The notes below the pieces were generated by a model, which was not told the DNA's origin, ran no database searches, and saw only the letters and a list, made by a program, of their open reading frames with translations. The translations under genes and the position numbers were made by a program. Below are positions 1 through 5,384 of a stretch of 6,330 nucleotides of DNA, in pieces. Within the stretch, counting starts at the first letter, position 1, and each line of letters opens with the position of its first letter. Source of the stretch: Planctomycetota bacterium (GTDB lineage Bacteria > Planctomycetota > SZUA-567 > JAFGNG01); assembly GCA_016927125.1 (NCBI GenBank), contig JAFGNG010000288.1, positions 1 to 6,330 of the forward strand, given 5' to 3'.

Positions 1-779
1 CCGACGAGGCGCAATTCTGCCTGGTGAATTTTTTCCACTGCCCGCCAAGCCTGGAGCAGGGTGAACAGCCCCTTTTCCGCAGAGAGGCGGCCGAGGTAGA
101 GCACGCGCGGCGGAGTCGGCAATTCCGGCAGTCTGTTAATACCGGCTAAGGGATCCCCCACAGAGTGGGGTTTGACAATTAGTTTATCTTCCGGCAAGCC
201 GTAACGGAGGAAGAGGCTGCGGCAGAATTTGCTGGGCACGATAAAACGGTCCACCTCTTTGAGCCAGGTTCTACGCCGGTGGTTATATAACTGCATGCGG
301 GTAATTGCCAGCGAGGGAAGATAGCCGCCGTGATAGCACCTGCCGAGCAGCCCGGCTAGGCTCCCTTTGGCAAGGCAGTCTATGCAGGCTTGTCCTTTAC
401 GATTCAGCAGCACCCCGGCAGCGCAAAAGATCCGGAAGTTGTGCAGGGTCATTACCACCGGCACACCCTGCTTACGGCAAGCGGCCAGGATCGAGGGGGT
501 AAGCGAAAACCAGAGGTTGTGCGCGTGGACAAGCTGCGGGTGGGTTTCCTCAAGCCGGGCAAGCATTGCCCGGTAAGACTGTTTAGACCAGGCTGATTGC
601 CATAAGGCCTTAGCAGTAGCGAACTTTCCCCGATTAAGAACTTTGGCGTTATCGGCGAAATGTTCCTGCACTTCGAGCCCGGCATTCTTTAGAATCCGGG
701 TCTCTTCGGCAACCACGACATCCTCACCCCCCGGCCAGCGATAACGGTTATGGGCTATGAGAATCCGCCGGATGGCCAT
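1..779 (-). CDS. GT4-family glycosyltransferase, N-terminal 259 residues (3' end outside window)
   Basis: Predicted cytosolic retaining glycosyltransferase of the GT-B fold that moves a sugar from a nucleotide-sugar donor to a growing lipid-linked glycan. The frame opens with ATG at 779 and stays open for 259 codons to the window edge. Residues 9-20 carry the N-terminal glycine-rich donor/acceptor motif (AHNRYRWPGGED) typical of one GT4 branch. VHAHNLW (84-90) and VVMTLHNFR (108-116) are the usual core strands. IVPSKF (180-185) and LGRLSAEKG (229-237) mark the domain linker and the start of the C-terminal donor domain; the frame runs out at LRLV, just before the expected glycine turn. The EX7E region is therefore off-window. 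Four cysteines (119, 132, 135, 148) form a C-x12-CxxC-x12-C cluster that I recall from relatives of this branch. The start is one base after the stop of the polymerase gene (TGA-A-ATG), preceded by AAAGG at 787-791. Family is certain; donor and acceptor cannot be told. Confidence 0.93.
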   Translation of the reverse strand, partial: MAIRRILIAHNRYRWPGGEDVVVAEETRILKNAGLEVQEHFADNAKVLNRGKFATAKALWQSAWSKQSYRAMLARLEETHPQLVHAHNLWFSLTPSILAACRKQGVPVVMTLHNFRIFCAAGVLLNRKGQACIDCLAKGSLAGLLGRCYHGGYLPSLAITRMQLYNHRRRTWLKEVDRFIVPSKFCRSLFLRYGLPEDKLIVKPHSVGDPLAGINRLPELPTPPRVLYLGRLSAEKGLFTLLQAWRAVEKIHQAELRLV

Positions 780-780
780 T

Positions 781-2277
781 TCAATACCTTTGCAGACGCC
801 GGGGACCGGCCGGCGCCCGGTGGGGAGAAGCCTGCCGGAGAGAAGTGGAACGCAGCCACCAGGTATCCTGAGCCCCAAACTCTGCCGAAATGGATTGCTC
901 CTGCGCGGGTGAAGATGATTCCAGGCCGTGCGGATCAAGGCTTCTACCGGTAGCGAAGCCCAAGCCAAACCAGAACCAGATTCCGAGTACCGGCCCTTCC
1001 ATCAAAACCCCGAAAGAGGCATTGATCCAGGTCGCGATCAGGAAGATTGACCAGAAAGCGAGTTCTTTGTTGCGCTCAAGGGTATAGCGTCGCCCGTGGA
1101 TCCCGCCGCACCGCGCCCGCCAGAGCAATTGCCCGATGCCGACAAACAGGATTGCCAGCCAGAGGGCAAAACCCAGGAAGCCGGTTCGCCCTAGGATAGT
1201 AATATTATAATTATGCGGGGAGCGGATGCTCGATTTTAACCCTTCACGAATATAAGGGTTATAATCACCCAGGCTGACGCCATAACCTAGCCCGAAGAAC
1301 GGATTCTTGTTATTCAAATCATTGATAATTTCTTTCCACCAAACAAAACGCCAGTTGGCCGTACCCTTGAATTGGAGACCTTCCTCGATATGCTCAATAT
1401 CTCCCTTGATATAAACATATTTCTGCAACCCGGCCGGTCCGGCCAGGATGGCAAAGAGCCCGATCGTCAGGATCAGGATATAGGCAATCGCGAACCAGCG
1501 ACTCGCCGGCCAGAGCCCCTGGCGCCGGCCAAAGGTTGCAAAGATAGTAATTACCAGGCCGATGAGCATCGCGATCTTGACCCCGCGCCCGGTAGTTAAA
1601 AAGAGATAGAAGAAGGCGAAAAAAATCAGCCCCAGTTCAATTACATACCTAATCCCCCGCAGGTGCCGGCCTTTCTTGTGGCCAAGGCCCAAGAGCAGGA
1701 TCACCCCGCCAAGTACCATGTGCTGGATATTTTCACTGCCGGAACCCCCGAACAAGTAAGCCGAGCCATCGCGCACCAACGGTCCAATCCGCATGATGTA
1801 TTGACCGGACATTCTCGCGGAAAATGTGTAGAGCATGGCCAGGAGCCAAATTCGCACCAGCCATTTCCACATCCAGTTCGCAGTGCGGTGTTCTGAAGCC
1901 AGGTATAAGCCGATGAAGAAAAAAGCTGAATAGTACCACGAAGCCGCATCGCGCAGGGCAGGCATCTGATAGGAGAATATCCCTGGAATGGTGCGGATAG
2001 CGTTATAGATTATAAAGAGCAAAACCATCAAACCCAAAAGATGGAATAACCAGGGGAAAAAGCCGGTGATGCTGATCCGCCACAGCATCCAGCCCAGCAT
2101 CAGAAACATGCAGACCTCTCCCAGGTAAAGTGGTTTAAAACCCAGGTACAGGTAGGTTGGCCCCTTGCCAAAGATGGTTATCCCGGCAAGATAAATCAAA
2201 AACACCAAGACCGGGAAGCTGATCCCGCCATGGTGATGCTCCCGTTCCAACTCCGGCGCTATTTGATAGGGTTGCAT
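781..2277 (-). CDS. O-antigen ligase/polymerase family membrane protein (Wzy_C type)
   Basis: Integral inner-membrane protein of 498 residues, expected to act on undecaprenyl-linked glycan outside the membrane, either polymerising repeat units (Wzy) or transferring finished chains (WaaL). About 11-12 hydrophobic segments can be seen, near residues 21-36, 48-66, 74-91, 113-127, 138-153, 185-199, 211-228, 235-249, 261-279, 360-386, 407-421 and 427-443. The long polar loop between about 280 and 358 is the family hallmark. It contains WRFVWW (309-314), NPFFGLGYG (325-333) and SPHNYN (353-358); the His355 region matches the conserved histidine of Wzy_C/WaaL proteins. TTGRGVK (228-234) occupies the place of the usual SRGG-like turn. 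The N-terminus has an HHH run (24-16 region reads EREHHHGG, 11-18). A soluble tail of about 55 residues, rich in Ser, Pro and Arg, follows the last helix. ATG at 2277 is supported by GAGGAG 8 bases upstream and overlaps the preceding GT2 gene by 19 bases. Polymerase versus ligase is unresolved; polymerase is favoured by its position among glycosyltransferases. Confidence 0.9.
   Translation of the reverse strand: MQPYQIAPELEREHHHGGISFPVLVFLIYLAGITIFGKGPTYLYLGFKPLYLGEVCMFLMLGWMLWRISITGFFPWLFHLLGLMVLLFIIYNAIRTIPGIFSYQMPALRDAASWYYSAFFFIGLYLASEHRTANWMWKWLVRIWLLAMLYTFSARMSGQYIMRIGPLVRDGSAYLFGGSGSENIQHMVLGGVILLLGLGHKKGRHLRGIRYVIELGLIFFAFFYLFLTTGRGVKIAMLIGLVITIFATFGRRQGLWPASRWFAIAYILILTIGLFAILAGPAGLQKYVYIKGDIEHIEEGLQFKGTANWRFVWWKEIINDLNNKNPFFGLGYGVSLGDYNPYIREGLKSSIRSPHNYNITILGRTGFLGFALWLAILFVGIGQLLWRARCGGIHGRRYTLERNKELAFWSIFLIATWINASFGVLMEGPVLGIWFWFGLGFATGRSLDPHGLESSSPAQEQSISAEFGAQDTWWLRSTSLRQASPHRAPAGPRRLQRY
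787..791 (-). promoter_or_regulatory. Ribosome binding site for the left GT4 gene
   Basis: AAAGG on the minus strand, inside the last codons of the polymerase gene and 7 bases before ATG 779. With the stop and start separated by one base, it points to coupled re-initiation. Confidence 0.6.
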
Positions 2278-3065
2278 TGGGCCATCTCCTCAGGACTTAG
2301 CGCCCGGTAGCAATTCTGGCGCAGGCGGATGAAGATCCGGCGCAGGCGCTGCCAGTAATGCCGAACCCGATAAACCGCAGCGCTGCAATGCAGGTATTGT
2401 TCGCGCAGCCGGGCTTCTTCCTGCCGAAAGTTTGCCTGCAAACGGCTGGTCTTGGCCTCCGGATGCTGTCGGATGCCGGCCATGAATGCCGAAATATGCC
2501 CGACCCCGCCGGTTTCGCGCAGCCGGTGCCAAAGATCATAATCCATGCAACATTGGAAGGAAGGATCTACGCCCCCGCAGGCTTCATAAGCGCTCTTTCT
2601 GAAAAATGCTGCTGGTTGGGGAAGGTAACAATAGCCATAGGCGAAGATCTTCCAGTCAAAATCGATCTCCCGCTTCGGCCGCAAGACCTCACCCCGCGCG
2701 TCAATCCAGATGGCATCGCCGTAGGCCAGGGAAACTTCCGGTTGCCCGGTGAAGTATTCCACCGCCCTGGCAAGCGCGCCGGGAAAAAGCAAATCATCGG
2801 AATTCACCCAACCCAGGATTTCCCCGCAGGCGCGTTTGAATCCCTGCCGCAAGACTGCGGCTTGGCCGCCGTCGGGGCAGCTCTGCCAATATGCCAACCG
2901 GGGGGCATAGTGTTCCAGGATTTCCTTACTGCCGTCGGTCGAACCGCCGTCATAGACGAGAATCTCAACCTCCAGATCCTTGCCCTCCTGTGACAGGATA
3001 CTGTCAAGACAGGCGGGCAGAAAACTGGCCTGGTTAAATGAGGGAACCACTACAGAAAACTTCAT
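2259..3065 (-). CDS. GT2-family glycosyltransferase (SpsA-like fold)
   Basis: Predicted inverting, metal-dependent GT-A glycosyltransferase of 268 residues, cytosolic or membrane-peripheral, adding a sugar to a lipid-linked acceptor. SVVVPSFNQ (4-12) is the first nucleotide-binding strand and YDGGSTDGS (38-46) the second. DGGQAAVLRQGF (65-76) is the conserved helix entry. NSDD (88-91) fills the DXD metal/nucleotide-diphosphate position, and MDYDLW (174-179) fills the catalytic-base and acceptor region, as is common in this subfamily. PQPAAFFRK (149-157) is the usual strand before it. The C-terminal 60 residues are basic and Arg-rich (RLRRIFIRLRQ, 240-250), which would suit membrane association. 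A longer in-frame start exists at 3110, but ATG 3065 is chosen because it begins right at the first beta strand, follows GGGAGGGGAG directly, and forms an ATGA overlap with the upstream GT2 stop. The sugar specificity cannot be inferred. Confidence 0.93.
   Translation of the reverse strand: MKFSVVVPSFNQASFLPACLDSILSQEGKDLEVEILVYDGGSTDGSKEILEHYAPRLAYWQSCPDGGQAAVLRQGFKRACGEILGWVNSDDLLFPGALARAVEYFTGQPEVSLAYGDAIWIDARGEVLRPKREIDFDWKIFAYGYCYLPQPAAFFRKSAYEACGGVDPSFQCCMDYDLWHRLRETGGVGHISAFMAGIRQHPEAKTSRLQANFRQEEARLREQYLHCSAAVYRVRHYWQRLRRIFIRLRQNCYRALSPEEMAQCNPIK
2286..2291 (-). promoter_or_regulatory. Ribosome binding site for the polymerase gene
   Basis: GAGGAG on the minus strand, 8 bases before ATG 2277 and inside the 3' end of the GT2 gene. 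An ATG directly after it (GGAGATGG) is codon Met261 of that GT2, with no room for a ribosome site, so 2277 is the better start. Confidence 0.7.
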
Positions 3066-3850
3066 CTCCCCTCCCGGCGATGAAAGTCCCATAAGAAAGA
3101 CTCGATACAAAGATCATAACCGGCAAGCAACGCGGCCAGAATGAACCCCCGCCAACCGTCCCGGAATCCCTGGCGTAAAAAATAACGCCCAAGGAAACGC
3201 TTGAGGGGCTTGCCTACAATCCTGAGCGCTGACGGCTGCCGGTTTTTCCGGAAAGCCAGCAGCGCCTCAGTACGGGCGTAGCCGAGTAAAGTCCGCTGGA
3301 TAAATTCTGCTATCGAATCGTAGTCATAATGGATTGTAGCATACTCTTCCCTTAACGGCAACCTCAATACCTTGCCTTTGATCTCCGGCTGGAGGTGGGG
3401 CTCGCAGGTCCAGCCGCGATCCCAGGCAGAGGAGCGGAAAAACCGGGTTTGATCATTCTTGAACCAACCCCCGTGCCGCACCCAGCGGCCGAACATAATG
3501 TTCTTGCGGGCAAAGGAGATGCCGTCATACTGGCCGGTTACAGCCAGCTCGCGCAGCTTGGCAGCCAGGGAGGGAGTCAGGCGCTCGTCCGCGTCCAGGC
3601 GGAGAATCCACTCGCCGCTCGCGGCTTCGAAGCCGATGCGGTCAAGCTCATCAACCATCCCGTCGCGGCTCCGGGCGGAGATCGCCCTTGCGCCTGCCTG
3701 TTCCGCGAGTTGGACGGTGTGGTCGTCGCTGGCGTCATCAACCAGGATGATCTCATCGGCCAGGCAACGGGCGCTCTCGATGCAGTCCAGGATCTGCCCG
3801 GCCTCATTGCGGGCCTTGATTACCAGTGTGATCCCCTGGCCAGACGACAT
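3062..3850 (-). CDS. GT2-family glycosyltransferase, WaaE/KdtX-like
   Basis: Predicted GT-A glycosyltransferase of 262 residues. It resembles the branch that includes lipopolysaccharide-core beta-1,4-glucosyltransferases (WaaE/KdtX), though the actual substrate here is unknown. ITLVIKARNEA (7-17) is the nucleotide-binding strand with the branch-typical ARNE/KNE ending. EIILVDDASDDHT (33-45) carries the second aspartate pair, and LRLDADER (84-91) holds the DXD motif. The catalytic region contains RHGGWFKNDQTRFFR (125-139), diagnostic of this branch, where GG(W/Y) and R(L/F)FR are conserved. HYDYDSIAEFI (174-184) and FLGRYFLRQGFRDGWRGF (219-236) are the usual C-terminal blocks; the last precedes a hydrophobic helix (236-248) likely to sit in the membrane. 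A GTG at 3856 is also in frame, but ATG 3850 is preferred because the GGGGGAG site (3856-3862) would overlap that GTG and lies 5 bases before the ATG. The stop overlaps the next gene's start by 4 bases. Confidence 0.92.
   Translation of the reverse strand: MSSGQGITLVIKARNEAGQILDCIESARCLADEIILVDDASDDHTVQLAEQAGARAISARSRDGMVDELDRIGFEAASGEWILRLDADERLTPSLAAKLRELAVTGQYDGISFARKNIMFGRWVRHGGWFKNDQTRFFRSSAWDRGWTCEPHLQPEIKGKVLRLPLREEYATIHYDYDSIAEFIQRTLLGYARTEALLAFRKNRQPSALRIVGKPLKRFLGRYFLRQGFRDGWRGFILAALLAGYDLCIESFLWDFHRREGR
3066..3075 (-). promoter_or_regulatory. Ribosome binding site deciding the start of the second GT2 gene
   Basis: A pure-purine tract GGGAGGGGAG abuts ATG 3065, with the GGAGG core 4 bases away. 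It sits in the last codons of the upstream GT2 and selects 3065 over the longer in-frame start at 3110. Confidence 0.75.
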
Positions 3851-3882
3851 CGGCACTCCCCCGAGCTGATATAATTAAAAAA
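3851..3882 (-). other. A+T-rich intergenic gap between the radical SAM and WaaE-like GT2 genes
   Basis: A 32-base gap whose distal part (about 3868-3882) is almost wholly A and T, unlike the G+C-rich surroundings; its proximal part is the ribosome site. I see no convincing -35/-10 pair and no hairpin with a U tract. It could be a weak internal promoter or an RNA processing site, but nothing in the sequence proves either. Confidence 0.4.
3856..3862 (-). promoter_or_regulatory. Ribosome binding site deciding the start of the WaaE-like GT2 gene
   Basis: GGGGGAG on the minus strand, with GGAG ending 5 bases before ATG 3850. Its last G is the first base of the alternative GTG start at 3856, so that GTG has no properly spaced site and ATG 3850 is preferred. 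Confidence 0.75.
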
Positions 3883-5340
3883 TTAACCTGTCCACCTGGT
3901 GCGGTCGCGTAGCCAGCTAACCAGAGGTAGTTTCGCCGCGCGCTTCGCCCAGGTCAAGAGCCTGGGATAGGATTTCAGCTTGGCGAGCATGACCGCGCGC
4001 AGGATTTTAAACATGGGCCGGTGGCCCTTGAAGACATAATAATCAAACCAGGTATAATAATGTCTGATCTCTTTCCGGGAGAACCCGGGCAGATCCATCA
4101 CCACGCGCGAGCGCTCTGCCCGGCCATCAAGATTGGCCGGCAAAACTCCCATCTCCCTGGCCACCTCGTGCAACCTGGTTCCGGGATAAGGGAAGACAAT
4201 GGAGAGCGCGTGTAACTCAGGCTGGCAAAGCTGGTTGATACGGATGGTTTCAAGGAAATCCGCTTTTGTCTCACCAGGGATACCGATGAGATTGAAGAAC
4301 GCTACCTTGATGCCGTGCCGCCGGGCTGTCTCGACTGTCTTGATAATATCTTCATTGGCATAATTGCGCAGCAGGATTTCCCGGCGCACGCGCTCGCTCC
4401 CTGATTCCAGTCCGATATTCACTGTGGTGAAGTTAGCCCTCTGCATCGCTGCGAATAAGGCTTCGCAATCCAGGCCGGGGGTAATGCGCAAGTTCACCCC
4501 GTAGGCCCTCGGCCGGGGCAGTTCGCGGTTCAGTTCTGCCAGTTTTGCAAAGAGTTCCAGCGCCCATTCCTGATCCAAACCAATGGTTTCGACTTCGAGA
4601 TAGAGATTATCCTTCTCTGGCCAGCGGGCGGCAAGTTCCCGGATCTCCTCAATAATCTTCTCCGGCTTGCGGAAGCGGACATACTTACCTGCGGCTAACT
4701 TCTTGAGCGCGTGGTTACAGCAATAGGTGCATTGGAAGGGACAGCCGCGACCGAGCAAAACTGAAATGCGCGAACCCTCTTCATCCGCTATCCATTCCTG
4801 CCAGAGCTCCCGGTCGGGAAAGGGCAGGCTGTCGAGATCCTCAAGGTAGGGGCGGGTGGGATTCTTTGCAACTTGTTCCCCTTGCCGGAGCCAGAGGTTG
4901 GCGATCCCGGCAGGAGCCTTGCCGGCAGACAACTGCGCCAGCAGTTCGAGCAGGGGGGCTTCGCCTTCGCCAATACAGAGCGCGTCAAAGGGGGCCTGCA
5001 GGCACTCCTCGGGATTGAGCGAAACCTGCGGACCGCCCGCCAGGAGATAGATCTCCGGGTAATTGCGCTTGCAGAACCCGGCGACCTGTGCGAGGAATTC
5101 ATATTCGGAAAAAACCACGCTGAAGCAGATCACCTGCGGCTGGAATTCCGCCAGGCAACGGTTAAGGCGGTCCTCGGGATTACCCACGTTGCTGCTCAGG
5201 ACTAACAGCTTGGTCTGGTGGCCGTGTGGTTTCAACACGGCGGAGAGATAAGAGATGCCGAACTGGATCTGCTCCTGCGACTTCAGCGGCTTTGCCGGAG
5301 TCAGGACATCCCAGAGGCTGTAAACAAAGAGGATCTTCAT
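3883..5340 (-). CDS. B12-binding-domain radical SAM protein of unknown substrate
   Basis: Predicted cytosolic iron-sulfur enzyme of 485 residues that cleaves S-adenosylmethionine, with an N-terminal cobalamin-binding-like domain. Residues 1-145 form the Rossmann-type domain: MKILFVYS (1-8), GISYLSAVLKPHGH (28-41), LAGGPQVSLNPE (100-111) and IGEGEAPLLELL (123-134). No DxHxxG signature is present, as is usual for radical SAM members, so cobalamin would be bound without a protein histidine. RISVLLGRGCPFQCTYC (191-207) places the 4Fe-4S cysteines at 200, 204 and 207 (CX3CX2C); a fourth Cys (208) follows. Barrel landmarks include NIGLESGSERVRREIL (308-323) and FFNLIGIPGETKADF (348-362). The C-terminal part (about 400-485) is basic and aromatic and matches nothing I can name. 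ATG 5340 is chosen over the longer frame from 5421, which would run into the upstream gene and add a low-complexity leader; AAGGA lies 12 bases upstream (5353-5357). Many Class B relatives are methyltransferases, but that reaction is only an inference here. Confidence 0.88.
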   Translation of the reverse strand: MKILFVYSLWDVLTPAKPLKSQEQIQFGISYLSAVLKPHGHQTKLLVLSSNVGNPEDRLNRCLAEFQPQVICFSVVFSEYEFLAQVAGFCKRNYPEIYLLAGGPQVSLNPEECLQAPFDALCIGEGEAPLLELLAQLSAGKAPAGIANLWLRQGEQVAKNPTRPYLEDLDSLPFPDRELWQEWIADEEGSRISVLLGRGCPFQCTYCCNHALKKLAAGKYVRFRKPEKIIEEIRELAARWPEKDNLYLEVETIGLDQEWALELFAKLAELNRELPRPRAYGVNLRITPGLDCEALFAAMQRANFTTVNIGLESGSERVRREILLRNYANEDIIKTVETARRHGIKVAFFNLIGIPGETKADFLETIRINQLCQPELHALSIVFPYPGTRLHEVAREMGVLPANLDGRAERSRVVMDLPGFSRKEIRHYYTWFDYYVFKGHRPMFKILRAVMLAKLKSYPRLLTWAKRAAKLPLVSWLRDRTRWTG

Positions 5341-5384
5341 CGCCTGTTTCCATCCTTGACCACGCGAAGTGCTTGCCGGAGAAA
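5341..5384 (-). other. Short intergenic gap between the right GT4 and radical SAM genes
   Basis: A 44-base gap holding the ribosome site of the radical SAM gene. No stable stem-loop, promoter or small ORF is apparent, so read-through transcription is likely. Confidence 0.5.
5353..5357 (-). promoter_or_regulatory. Possible ribosome binding site for the radical SAM gene
   Basis: AAGGA on the minus strand, 12 bases before ATG 5340, which is longer than ideal. A second, closer AGG lies only 2 bases before the ATG. This is the weakest initiation signal in the window. Confidence 0.4.

Noticed and set aside
1..779. Apparent lack of a long complete gene at the left end, with several short plus-strand frames
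   Set aside because: The region is fully coding on the minus strand; the gene simply runs off the window edge, so the short frames are shadows.
805..821. Small inverted repeat ACCGG / CCGGT with a 7-base loop, upstream of the left GT4 gene
   Set aside because: A 5-base stem in coding sequence without a U tract is too weak to call an attenuator or terminator.
1432..1444. Near-perfect palindrome GGCCGGTCCGGCC
   Set aside because: It lies inside the polymerase coding region, where it encodes Gly-Pro-Ala-Gly. G+C-rich codons explain it, and there is no T tract for a terminator.
2358..2993. Open frame of 211 codons on the plus strand
   Set aside because: It is exactly antisense to the GT2 gene at 2259-3065, whose family motifs are complete. 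The plus-strand translation shows no recognisable domain.
3854..3856. GTG as start of the WaaE-like GT2 gene
   Set aside because: The ribosome site overlaps this codon, while the ATG six bases downstream has correct spacing.
3395..3874. Open frame of 159 codons on the plus strand
   Set aside because: Antisense to the WaaE-like GT2 gene; a product of its G+C-rich codon pattern, with no domain of its own.
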